From Paenibacillus cymbidii (GTDB taxonomy: Bacteria > Bacillota > Bacilli > Paenibacillales > NBRC-103111), in contig NZ_SHLX01000011.1 of the NCBI RefSeq assembly GCF_004764705.1, forward strand, positions 62,001 through 126,000: a stretch of 64,000 bases of DNA, given 5' to 3'. The notes beneath the pieces are model-generated. The model was not told the origin of the DNA. It did no database searches and saw only the letters and a list, made by a program, of their open reading frames with translations. The position numbers and the translations under genes are program-made. This document shows positions 9,098 to 17,349 of this stretch, one piece after another (positions within the stretch are counted from its first letter, which is position 1; every line of letters begins with the position of its first letter).

Positions 9098-10165
9098 GTT
9101 TGCGCTCCAGAAGCCCGCGTCAAAGCGTCCCTGCAAGACGAATCCCAGACCGGCATAGTATGAATTCAGGCTAGGGTTGTCGGCCATGCAGTCGAGGCGA
9201 AGCCAGCTTTTTCCCTTGGCCTGCACATAACGTTCCGCGTGGCGAATGAGCTCGCAGCCGATTTTTTCTCCCTTGCGTTTGCGTGAGACGCATAACCGAT
9301 GAACATGCCCTGCGTCCTCGTGAAATTGCTCGCCCCATATTTTCTCATAGGTCCAGTGGACGGAGAAGCAACCGACGAGTTCATCCCTCAGAGCCGCGAC
9401 GAACACTTCATGATCTCGGACAAATGCTTCAACCATTTCGCGTTCGAAGCTTTCGACGCGCCATTGCCAGAAGCCATGCGCCGCATGGATCCATTGCGCC
9501 GCTTCAATAAGAAGGGAGCGGATACCGTCCACGTCTTCAACGGAAGCCTTGCGGATCACGAGCGATTCGGAAGGCTCCCGTCTCCAGTCATGCTCCAGCC
9601 TCGACGCAGTTTCAATCGCGCGCTCCTCCCCGTGAAGCTTTGCGACCAGATGCAGAGCTGCGTCAATGCCCGCCGTAACGCCGGCCGATGTAATGATTTT
9701 GCCATTGTCCACGTATCGGATGTTCTCGATCAGTGTCGCGCTCGCCGGTGCGGCCTCCATTAGCAAATTCATGGCCCGCATATTGGTGGTCGCACGTTTT
9801 CCTTCGAGCAGTCCTGCTTTGGCGAGCAGCAGTGCCCCCGTACAGACGGACAGCGTAAATGCGGCCCGCCGGGAAGTTTCGTTGATCCAGCCGGTTAACT
9901 TCTCATTATGCATTTCCTTGCGAGACCCCCAGCCTCCCGGAACGATCAGGATGTCCGGCGTCGGACACTCGGATGAAGCGAACGTCGGCACAATCGTCAA
10001 GCCGCTGATTGTCCTGATCGGCCTATTGGATTCCAGGGCGACCGTATAAACTCGAAAGTCTTGCCCCCAATTGCTCGCCACCGCGAACACATCGAATGGT
10101 CCCGTTACGTCCAAAGCATCCACTTGCTCATATACCAGCACCGCTACGTTTTTTGCTGCCCCCAT
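9059..10165 (-). CDS. DJ-1/PfpI amidotransferase-like and GNAT fusion protein
   Basis: A 368-residue protein with two domains. Residues ~1-185 are a DJ-1/PfpI domain of the AraC-amidotransferase type: VAVLVYEQVDALDVTGPFDVF at the start, the elbow Cys in SVCTGALLLA and the glycine-rich ILIVPGGWGS. Residues ~200-368 are a GNAT acetyltransferase with HRLCVSRKRKGEKIG as the acetyl-CoA segment. I chose ATG 10165 because GGAGGGTG sits directly upstream; the earlier in-frame ATG at 10213 lies inside the terminator hairpin. The gene stands alone behind a ZTP-riboswitch-like leader, which points to a role linked to one-carbon/purine status or its damage products. The DJ-1 half might act on glyoxal-type adducts or hydrolyse a thioester or amide; that is inference. 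Confidence 0.85.
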   Translation of the reverse strand: MGAAKNVAVLVYEQVDALDVTGPFDVFAVASNWGQDFRVYTVALESNRPIRTISGLTIVPTFASSECPTPDILIVPGGWGSRKEMHNEKLTGWINETSRRAAFTLSVCTGALLLAKAGLLEGKRATTNMRAMNLLMEAAPASATLIENIRYVDNGKIITSAGVTAGIDAALHLVAKLHGEERAIETASRLEHDWRREPSESLVIRKASVEDVDGIRSLLIEAAQWIHAAHGFWQWRVESFEREMVEAFVRDHEVFVAALRDELVGCFSVHWTYEKIWGEQFHEDAGHVHRLCVSRKRKGEKIGCELIRHAERYVQAKGKSWLRLDCMADNPSLNSYYAGLGFVLQGRFDAGFWSANLYEREITGYSLP

Positions 10166-10189
10166 CCGGGCACCCTCCTCGAAATATAG

Positions 10190-10223
10190 AAAAAGCATCT
10201 GGTTAACAATCAACCAAATGCTT
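10190..10223 (-). terminator. Intrinsic terminator of the riboswitch expression platform
   Basis: Read on the minus strand: AAGCATTTGGTT, a 7-nt loop, AACCAGATGCTT and then a run of T. It directly follows the aptamer and precedes the RBS of the DJ-1/GNAT gene, the position expected for ligand-controlled termination. Confidence 0.85.
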
Positions 10224-10224
10224 T

Positions 10225-10296
10225 GCCCAGGCGAACGGCTTATGTGACGGATGCGCTCCCCCGTAGTTATCTACGTTCTCGCCAGTTACGCATCCC
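10225..10296 (-). promoter_or_regulatory. ZTP (pfl-type) riboswitch aptamer
   Basis: On the minus strand the leader matches the conserved parts of the ZTP/pfl riboswitch in order. GGGATGCG pairs with CGCATCC, enclosing the conserved ACTGGCGA. A small hairpin with CGTAG/CTACG arms follows, then GGGGAGC. After a variable linker comes the second conserved domain, CCG-N2-CGCCTGGGC (cf. CCGCCUGGGC of known members). A terminator follows at once. Members of this class sense ZTP/ZMP (AICAR phosphates, signals of 10-formyl-THF shortage) and switch genes on. The match is by recall of the consensus, not by a covariance search. Confidence 0.87.
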
Positions 10297-10311
10297 TTAT
10301 ATTTACTGCTT

Positions 10312-10317
10312 ATTATA
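10312..10317 (-). promoter_or_regulatory. -10 box for the riboswitch-controlled gene
   Basis: TATAAT on the minus strand, 15 nt upstream of the aptamer 5' stem. I see no good -35 at 16-18 nt, so only the -10 is called. Confidence 0.5.
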
Positions 10318-10368
10318 TGACGATTGAACGATGGAGATCAACATCAATTTTCGGAATATTCGATTTTC

Positions 10369-10385
10369 AATCGAAATTCTGCTTT
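10369..10385. repeat. 17-bp direct repeat, left copy
   Basis: AATCGAAATTCTGCTTT occurs here and again at 16558-16574, on either side of the SLH glycosidase gene. Both copies lie in locally AT-richer sequence. They might mark an old insertion or duplication boundary, or be chance. Confidence 0.5.
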
Positions 10386-10582
10386 GCAGGTTGCCGTGGA
10401 GGGAGCTGTTGCGGTCTTCTTTGACGTTATCGTTCAACACAATAAGAATGGTAGAAATGTCCGGCTATCATCAAATTGGACATGAAAAGATCAGAGATGT
10501 AACAAGTGTATATATCTTCCACTATGAGCGCTGTCCTACAATAAATAGGCAAGCCTACATAATGAGAGGAGAATAGAAGACC

Positions 10583-13500
10583 TTGAGAAGACAACTGAGT
10601 TGGGTATTGGCAATCGTTTTGTTCCTCGGCATTTTGAATGCGGGGCTGCCCGGTTCGGGCGGCGGAGCTCGCACGGTCTACGCGGACGCCCCGGTGACCG
10701 CTGCGACGTATAAAATTCCCGTAACTCCGACAATGGTCAAGAACGAATCGGCTTATGGCGATCCATCTAAGCTGTTCGATCAACAGACCGTCGCCGGTGA
10801 TCCGAAAGGCGGCACAGGCGGTGCGGCTGACAGCAGTTTTTGGTTCGGCTATTGGGGCGCGGCTACGGAATCTGTTTTCACCAATTATCCGGCTTATGCG
10901 TACATCGATCTCGGACAGACGTATAAGTTAACCGACGTCTATCTTCGGGATCGGGATACGAAGGGCGATTTTACCGTATATACCGGGACGCCGGCCGGCA
11001 GCGGCAACTGGACGGAGCAGTTCACAGACGATCTGTGCGATGTCAGTTGCAGTACATATAGCAGTTATGCATGGAAAGGCCACACGATCGACAATGTCGA
11101 AACCAGATATGTCCGGTTCAAGATGGCAAGCCGTGATTCTGCGGTATCCGAAATCGTGCTATACGGCATCCCGGTTCCAGCCAAAGTTCCGCTCTCACCC
11201 GCAATGGTGACGAACGAATCGGGTTACGGCGATGCGACGCGGCTGGTCGACGAGCAGGCAACCTCCGGCGACCCGCTGAACGGAGCGGGCGGCGCGCCGA
11301 ACAAGTTCTGGTTCGGCGCATGGGAAGAATCGTACAACCCGGCCAGCACGTCGTACCCTGCGTACGCGTATATCGATCTTGGCCGCAGCTACAACTTGAG
11401 CCATATTTTCCTGTATGATTACAACGATCCCGGCGCTTGGGACAATGCGAGCGCTTCCTTCAATGTATATACCGGTTCTCCCGGCAGTTGGACCCTTGCG
11501 TTCGATGCGACGCATAGCGGCTCAAGCTCGGGCTGGTTGAGTCGAAGTCTGAACGGCGTCGTTACCCGCTACGTGCGCGTGGAAAGCTTGCGGCTGGCGG
11601 CGGTCATGTCTGAAATCGTATTATACGGCTCCCCCGCCGAGGCGGTGCTGCCGCCGCAAATTCCGCTTAACATCTCGATGGTGACCTACGACGTCGCAGG
11701 GGCGATGAACGCCTATACGCTTGTCGACGATCAGAGCGCCGTCGGAGACCCGCTGCGCGGATCGACCGTCAGCGACTGGAGCAAGCTGCACGCCTGGACC
11801 GACTGGAGCGGCAACGCATATATCAATCTGGGCCAGAATTATATGATCGACAATCTGTTTCTCGGAGACTACACGGGAACCGGCACCGTCAACATCTACA
11901 CCGGCAGCGGCGATCCGGTCGTCTGGACGCAGGTTGATTCCGATATGCTGAACAGCTACGGCGCATGGAACAGGCATCGGATCGGCGTGACGGCGCAGCA
12001 TCTGCGAATCCAGAAGCTCGGCGGCGGCCAAATCTCGGAAATCGTGCTATACGGCACGCCGGTTCCGAAGCCGATCCTGCTGTCGGACACGATGGTCCAC
12101 AACATATCCGGCTATACCAATCCGACGCTGATGGTCAATCAGCAAGCGCAAGCCGGCGACCCGCTGAACGGCAGTCTGCCCGGTGCCGCAGACGCTGTGG
12201 CAGCGGCGAACGTAACGACGACTTCTTATCCGGCAGACGCCTATATCGATCTCGGATCTCCGTATGTGATTACGAATATCGCTTTGCTGGATGGAGACGA
12301 CCTTGCCGCGAGCGGGCAGGGCGTACAAGTGTATGCCGGCACTTCTCCCGGCAGTTGGGATGCCCAGCCGCTGTTCACCGACCGGATGCTGAACCGCGCT
12401 CAATGGAATATGCACCCGGTGTCTGTCACTACGCAATATGTACGGGTTGTGAAAACGAGCAGCAAGGCGAATTTTTCCGAAATTGTCCTGTATGGCACCC
12501 GAGTCGGCGGCGCGTTGAAGGATGAAACGCCGCCGTCCGCCGTCACCGATCTGACAACGACCGCTGTCGGATCGATCGCGGCGACGCTGCAATGGACGGC
12601 GCCGGGCGACAGCGGCACGGCAGGCACGGCTGCATCGTACGAGGTGCGCTACAGCACGTCGAACATAACGGCCGACAACTTCTCCGGCGCCACGCTGGCC
12701 ACGAACGCTCCCGCTCCGCTCGGCGCCGGCACGAAGCAAACGATGACGATCAGCGGGCTCACACCGGAGACAACCTACTATTTTGCGCTCAAAACGAAAG
12801 ACGGCGCAGGCAACATATCCGCATTGTCGAACGTCCTCTCGAGGACAATGAATGCCGTGGATAACACCGCTCCCGGCGCTGTAACGAACTTGGCCGCAGC
12901 CTACGTATCGGGCAATGCGGTGCGCCTGACATGGACCGCTCCCGGCGATGACGGCGCGACGGGCACGGCGACAAGCTATGCGCTGCGCTACAGTACATCG
13001 GATATAACAACGGGCAGCTGGACTTCCGCGACCGTCGCCGGATTCGTGCCGATTCCCGCAGCCGCCGGCAAGCAGCAATCCGCCTGGGTGTACGGGCTCA
13101 ATCCGTCCACGTCATACAAGTTCGCTATTCGGGCAACCGATGAAGCAGGCAATGTCGCGGATCTATCCAACACGGCAGATGCAACAACGACTGCGCTGGC
13201 GGCAAGCACGAAGCTGGACTTGTCGAATGTTCCGATTATTAACGAGGTCGCGCACGGCGACGCATCGAAGCTGTTCGATCAGCAGACAGCGTCCGGAGAT
13301 CCGCGCGCCAGTATGGGTGGAGCCCTCGGCACAGACGATCCTTCGACACGGTGGGAGCTTGGCTCGAGCGATATCTACTTGCCTGCTTCGGCGGTGATCG
13401 ATCTTGGCGTCGAGACGGAAATATCCGATATCTACGTGTACGACGGCAACGGCAGCAGCGTCACCAACGGACCGTTGACGCTGTCGGCGGGCGATCCGTT

Positions 13501-16495
13501 CAACTGGCAGCCACTGACCACAGACTCGCTGACCGGTTATCAACAGTGGAACAGCCACCCGGTGAAGGCGACTACGCGCTACCTGCAGGTGAAGCGCACG
13601 ACGAAAGGCGCCGACGCCGTCGAAATCGTCATTTATGGCACGAGGCTCGGCACGCCGGAAGCGCAGCCCCAGCCGGCCGCTCAACCGCCACTTCCGACAA
13701 TGGATCAGTTGATCGGTATCAATGCCTTTATTGACGATCGGAAAGACAGAATGCAAGTCGCCGGCTTCGTCCGCGAATATCACAATTGGGACTGGGACGA
13801 AGGCGATTTGGCGCACTGGGGTACCATTCATACCGATTATCCCGGGTATCCGAACAATTTGAACAAGTTCAATCCGACATATGCCAGCAGCGGAGGCTGG
13901 AATTTCGACGCTTATTATAACGACTTGAAAACTTTGGGCATTACCGTAAGTCCCGCAATCAAGGAAAGCGTAAGCTGGATGACGATTTCAAAGCACAACA
14001 AACCGATCGACTCCGGGCAGAGCGCGCTGGACCCGGCCTCATATGCGGCGCATGGCGATCACATGTTCCAATATGCAGCCCGTTACGGCAGCACGGCTGT
14101 CGCTGACAGCAAGCTGAAGCTGGCCGCAGATCAGCCTCGCAGCTCGGGGCTCGGCACGTTGCAGTACTTCGAGGACTGGAACGAGCAGGACAAATGGTGG
14201 GAAGGCCGCAATTCGTTTTTTACGCCTTATGAGTACGCAGCGATGGCCAGCGCGGACTATGACGGCGATCAGCGGCGAATGGGCGAAACGTTTGGCGTGA
14301 AAAACGCCGATCCGAACGCCAAGCTGGTTATGAGCGGACTTGCCGATCCGAACCTCGATTACATCAAGGCGCTCAAGTTCTGGTCGGACTGGAATCGCGG
14401 CGGCAGTGTGCCTTTCGACGTGATCAACATTCATCACTACAGCAACAACGGCACCGACCAGACAACCGGCACGGTGGGCATCAGCCCGGAGGCGGACAAT
14501 CTGAAGACGCTCCTGCAGAAGTTCGTCGACTACCGCGATCGGTACATGCCGGGCAAGGAAGTATGGATTACCGAATTCGGCTACGATATTAACGCGATGT
14601 CCGTGCAGCGGGCGCCGGCGATCGGGAACAAATCCGCGCAGGAAGTGCAGGGCGAGTGGCTGGTCAGATCGTATCTGGCGGCATCCGCGGCCGGTATCGA
14701 CAAAGCGTCCATGTACATGCTGCGCGATGTCAACCCAAACAGTACAACCAAGTTCGACAGCGCCGGGCTGACGAGCACCCTGGACACTCAAGAGGTGCCG
14801 AAAATTTCCTGGTATTACGTCTATACGCTCAAAAATCAACTGACCGGCATGCGTTACGATAGCGAAGTCGCATCCGACAACGGGAATGTGCGCATCTACA
14901 AATATGTGAATGACGCCAATAATAAGGATGTATACGTGCTTTGGGCGCCGACCAGCAACGACACCGTCGTGACGGATTACACGCTCGCACTGGAAAATGC
15001 GGGCACGAGCGTCAGCCTCGTCACTATGGAAGAGGGCGATACCGACGGCGTGACATCGGCGTTGACGGTCGCAGGTGGAGCCGTCAGCGTGGACGTTAGC
15101 GAACGCCCGGTTTTCGTCGTCGTCGACAAATCGTCCGCGAACAACGGCGGCAGCAACAACGGCGGCAGCAACAACGGCGGCAGCGACAATGGCGGCAGCG
15201 ACAACGGCGGCAGCAACAACGGCGGCAGCAACAACGGCGGCAGCAACAACGGCGGCAGCAACAACGGAGGCAGCAACAACGGCGGCAACACGACTGAGAA
15301 AGTCGAAGCTGTGCCGACCGCTTCGTCTGCTGAACCGGTTGTGACCCACGGGTCCGTGCAATTGAAGCCGCAATCGAATGCTCAAGGCGCAGTCGCCGTC
15401 CAACTGACGGCGGACGAAATAGGCCGGGCGCTTGCCGGCGCGGCGGGCACGCTGACTGTCGGCGTAGCGCCTGTGGCGGACACCAGAAAGATCAGCATCT
15501 CGCTTCCAACAAACGCCTTGACTTCCTCGCCGCCTGCTGTGGCGTTCAATACCGGTCTGGCGGAGGTAACCTTTCCGGCCGCCGAATTGAAGCGAATGAT
15601 CGGGGGCAGCGATAGTCATGCTGCGTTAGAGTTGACCGTGGAACAAATCGATCCTGCGTCGCTGCCCGCCGCAGCACGCGAACAGATCGGATCCCGCCCT
15701 GTTGTCGATCTGAAGTTGACGCTGGGCGGCACCCCGGTGTCCCGTTTCGGCGAAGAGGGCGGAAACGGCGTGCAAGTACGCATCCCGTATGTATTGCAGC
15801 CGGGCGAGGCGGCGCACAATGTCATCATTTACTATATCGCTAACGATGGCACGCTTTCGGTCGTCACGAACGGCCAGTTCGACGTGGCAACGGGAACTGT
15901 AACATTCGACGTGCGGCACTTCAGCTATTATGCCGTTGCGTATAGTGTCGCGATGTTCGACGATCTTGCCGGCGCGCCTTGGGCGCAGACTGCTATCGAG
16001 GCGCTCGCTGCGCGGGGCGTTGTCGAGGGCAAAGGCTCATCGCTATACGATCCGCAGGGCAGCGTTACTCGTGCGGAATTCGTGACGATGCTTGTCCGGA
16101 CATACGGCTGGCAAGCCGGTTCTGATTCCGGACCAGACTTCTCGGATGTCACCCCCGGCGAATGGTATGCCGATGCGGTGAATACGGCTGCCGGCCTCCG
16201 TATCGTTCACGGGCGCGGGAATGGAACGTTCGGCGTGAATGACCCGATTACACGCGAAGAAATGGCGCTGCTGCTCGCAAGGGCGCTGCAGCTTGTACAC
16301 GGCGGCGTGTCCGGCTCGTCAGGCGTTGCGGCGTTTGGCGATACCGCGGCCCTGTCCGCGGAATCCGCGAGCGCGATCGCAAGCGTTGCCAGCGCAGGGT
16401 TGATCAACGGTTTCCCGAACGGTCTGTTTGAGCCGGGCGAACATGCTACCCGTGCGCAAGCCGCAACCGTGCTTTACCGGGCATTGGGCAAGTAG
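10583..16495 (+). CDS. SLH-anchored multidomain surface glycoside hydrolase
   Basis: A 1970-residue exported protein from TTG 10583 with RBS AGAGGAGAA. A signal peptide ends near YADA (residue ~37). Four discoidin/F5-8C-like carbohydrate-binding repeats (to ~residue 640) each carry a DxQxxxGDP segment, an AYIDLG strand and a closing SEIVLYG. Two fibronectin III domains (~647-870) and a fifth discoidin-like repeat (~880-1020) follow. The catalytic region (~1036-1450) looks like a clan GH-A barrel: likely acid/base Glu1201 in DWNEQD and nucleophile Glu1331 in WITEFGYD. Then come a Gly/Ser/Asn linker (~1520-1570), a beta-rich spacer and three SLH domains (~1790-1970) that bind pyruvylated cell-wall polymer. 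The enzyme would sit on the cell surface and attack a bound polysaccharide. The GH family is uncertain (39- or 5-like). Confidence 0.88.
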   Translation: MRRQLSWVLAIVLFLGILNAGLPGSGGGARTVYADAPVTAATYKIPVTPTMVKNESAYGDPSKLFDQQTVAGDPKGGTGGAADSSFWFGYWGAATESVFTNYPAYAYIDLGQTYKLTDVYLRDRDTKGDFTVYTGTPAGSGNWTEQFTDDLCDVSCSTYSSYAWKGHTIDNVETRYVRFKMASRDSAVSEIVLYGIPVPAKVPLSPAMVTNESGYGDATRLVDEQATSGDPLNGAGGAPNKFWFGAWEESYNPASTSYPAYAYIDLGRSYNLSHIFLYDYNDPGAWDNASASFNVYTGSPGSWTLAFDATHSGSSSGWLSRSLNGVVTRYVRVESLRLAAVMSEIVLYGSPAEAVLPPQIPLNISMVTYDVAGAMNAYTLVDDQSAVGDPLRGSTVSDWSKLHAWTDWSGNAYINLGQNYMIDNLFLGDYTGTGTVNIYTGSGDPVVWTQVDSDMLNSYGAWNRHRIGVTAQHLRIQKLGGGQISEIVLYGTPVPKPILLSDTMVHNISGYTNPTLMVNQQAQAGDPLNGSLPGAADAVAAANVTTTSYPADAYIDLGSPYVITNIALLDGDDLAASGQGVQVYAGTSPGSWDAQPLFTDRMLNRAQWNMHPVSVTTQYVRVVKTSSKANFSEIVLYGTRVGGALKDETPPSAVTDLTTTAVGSIAATLQWTAPGDSGTAGTAASYEVRYSTSNITADNFSGATLATNAPAPLGAGTKQTMTISGLTPETTYYFALKTKDGAGNISALSNVLSRTMNAVDNTAPGAVTNLAAAYVSGNAVRLTWTAPGDDGATGTATSYALRYSTSDITTGSWTSATVAGFVPIPAAAGKQQSAWVYGLNPSTSYKFAIRATDEAGNVADLSNTADATTTALAASTKLDLSNVPIINEVAHGDASKLFDQQTASGDPRASMGGALGTDDPSTRWELGSSDIYLPASAVIDLGVETEISDIYVYDGNGSSVTNGPLTLSAGDPFNWQPLTTDSLTGYQQWNSHPVKATTRYLQVKRTTKGADAVEIVIYGTRLGTPEAQPQPAAQPPLPTMDQLIGINAFIDDRKDRMQVAGFVREYHNWDWDEGDLAHWGTIHTDYPGYPNNLNKFNPTYASSGGWNFDAYYNDLKTLGITVSPAIKESVSWMTISKHNKPIDSGQSALDPASYAAHGDHMFQYAARYGSTAVADSKLKLAADQPRSSGLGTLQYFEDWNEQDKWWEGRNSFFTPYEYAAMASADYDGDQRRMGETFGVKNADPNAKLVMSGLADPNLDYIKALKFWSDWNRGGSVPFDVINIHHYSNNGTDQTTGTVGISPEADNLKTLLQKFVDYRDRYMPGKEVWITEFGYDINAMSVQRAPAIGNKSAQEVQGEWLVRSYLAASAAGIDKASMYMLRDVNPNSTTKFDSAGLTSTLDTQEVPKISWYYVYTLKNQLTGMRYDSEVASDNGNVRIYKYVNDANNKDVYVLWAPTSNDTVVTDYTLALENAGTSVSLVTMEEGDTDGVTSALTVAGGAVSVDVSERPVFVVVDKSSANNGGSNNGGSNNGGSDNGGSDNGGSNNGGSNNGGSNNGGSNNGGSNNGGNTTEKVEAVPTASSAEPVVTHGSVQLKPQSNAQGAVAVQLTADEIGRALAGAAGTLTVGVAPVADTRKISISLPTNALTSSPPAVAFNTGLAEVTFPAAELKRMIGGSDSHAALELTVEQIDPASLPAAAREQIGSRPVVDLKLTLGGTPVSRFGEEGGNGVQVRIPYVLQPGEAAHNVIIYYIANDGTLSVVTNGQFDVATGTVTFDVRHFSYYAVAYSVAMFDDLAGAPWAQTAIEALAARGVVEGKGSSLYDPQGSVTRAEFVTMLVRTYGWQAGSDSGPDFSDVTPGEWYADAVNTAAGLRIVHGRGNGTFGVNDPITREEMALLLARALQLVHGGVSGSSGVAAFGDTAALSAESASAIASVASAGLINGFPNGLFEPGEHATRAQAATVLYRALGK
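15138..15290 (+). repeat. 15-bp tandem repeat coding for (NNGGS)n linker
   Basis: About ten near-identical 15-bp units of the AACAACGGCGGCAGC type, two with GAC replacing AAC, encode the flexible linker between the catalytic and wall-binding parts of the SLH protein. Such runs change length easily by slippage, which would alter the reach of the enzyme from the wall. Confidence 0.9.
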
Positions 16496-16516
16496 TCCGC
16501 TATATTCATGGTGACC

Positions 16517-16550
16517 ACCCAGCCCGCTTCTTTGTCGAAGCGGGCTGGGT
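16517..16550 (+). terminator. Hairpin after the SLH glycosidase gene
   Basis: A perfect 14-bp stem (ACCCAGCCCGCTTC / GAAGCGGGCTGGGT) with a 6-nt loop, 21 bp after the stop codon. The following T-run is weak (ACTGTTTA). Confidence 0.75.
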
Positions 16551-16557
16551 ACTGTTT

Positions 16558-16574
16558 AATCGAAATTCTGCTTT
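16558..16574. repeat. 17-bp direct repeat, right copy
   Basis: Second copy of AATCGAAATTCTGCTTT, 6.2 kb from the copy at 10369-10385. Confidence 0.5.
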
Positions 16575-16639
16575 ACAATCGAACGTATATTCGCTATATT
16601 GGTCTTGGGCATTATTTCCAAGGTGGGAGTGGTTACGTA

Positions 16640-17032
16640 GTGGCCGAAACAGTCAAAGCGAAAATTGAAAATTCCCTCACCGTTTTGTTAGTTTCCGATT
16701 TGGAGAAATCAATGAAATATTATGAAGAGGCTTTGGGATGCGAGGTCAATGAACATTGGGCCATTCGAGATCATTTCGGTTTAGGGTTTAAATTAGTGCA
16801 AGCCACGAACATTGAACATGTCAGACCCAACCATGGAACGTGGAATACATATGCTTATGTAAGAACCCATGATGAGCTGGATGCTTTATATCTTGAATTA
16901 ACAACCAATGGCGCAATTATTGTGTCCGAACTCCAAATAACCGAACACGACTGGGGGACTTGGAAAGACTTTTCTGTTCGGGACCCGGACGGATACGTAA
17001 TAGGCTTCGGCTCGGGAAATAAAACCAGCTGA
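16640..17032 (+). CDS. VOC superfamily (glyoxalase/bleomycin-resistance fold) protein
   Basis: A 130-residue single-module pair of beta-alpha-beta-beta-beta units. It starts SLTVLLVSDLEKSMKYYEEAL, the usual first VOC strand and helix, and ends DFSVRDPDGYVIGFG, the usual last strand with an acidic metal position. I chose GTG 16640 because AGGTGGGAG lies ten nt upstream; the frame is open further 5', but that part runs through the terminator hairpin. Its GC content is visibly lower than that of the surrounding genes. Possible roles are antibiotic or thiol-toxin resistance or a small-molecule dioxygenase/isomerase; none can be selected from the sequence. Confidence 0.8.
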   Translation: MAETVKAKIENSLTVLLVSDLEKSMKYYEEALGCEVNEHWAIRDHFGLGFKLVQATNIEHVRPNHGTWNTYAYVRTHDELDALYLELTTNGAIIVSELQITEHDWGTWKDFSVRDPDGYVIGFGSGNKTS

Positions 17033-17080
17033 AGCGACTGCTCATTTCCGTATCCTATTAGCAACTGTTGCTTAATCCGA

Positions 17081-17233
17081 ATGGAAAGAGGCAGAGCCGA
17101 ATCCGATAGCGGAACACTCGTTGAGCCTATAGAAGATTTTGGCGGATGCGGTTTGAAATTTTGGTTTAACGACCCTGATGGGAATAGGTTTCATATTTGG
17201 AAAGATCCGACTAAGATGAAGGGGACCTTCTGA
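17081..17233 (+). pseudogene. Remnant of a second VOC/glyoxalase-like gene
   Basis: A 50-codon open stretch ends in GLKFWFNDPDGNRFHIWKD, the typical C-terminal strand of a VOC protein (compare DFSVRDPDGYVIGFG in the gene just upstream). There is no room for the N-terminal three quarters of the domain, and no RBS precedes the ATG at 17081. It is probably the 3' fragment of a tandem paralogue or of a transferred gene. Confidence 0.6.
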
Positions 17234-17349
17234 ACAAACGGCAACGATCTTATAAAAGGGGCAGTATTGCCGCGGCAGCTGATCATTTGGAATTAATGGT
17301 AAATATTAACAAAAAGAAGATTGCTAGCTAATATGAATGGCAAGAAGAG

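Noticed and set aside
10166..10213. Upstream ATG (10213) as the start of the DJ-1/GNAT gene
   Set aside because: It lies inside the terminator hairpin of the riboswitch; ATG 10165 has a strong RBS and begins directly before the first DJ-1 strand.
10331..10576. 81-codon frame upstream of the SLH glycosidase
   Set aside because: No RBS, no similarity and it spans the 17-bp repeat and the leader of the next gene.
14039..15619. 526-codon minus-strand frame opposite the SLH protein
   Set aside because: It is an antisense shadow of high-GC coding sequence, including the antisense of the NNGGS linker (poly-Val/Ala).
16508..16639. N-terminal extension of the VOC protein to 16508
   Set aside because: It would translate the terminator hairpin of the previous gene; GTG 16640 has an RBS and matches the family start.
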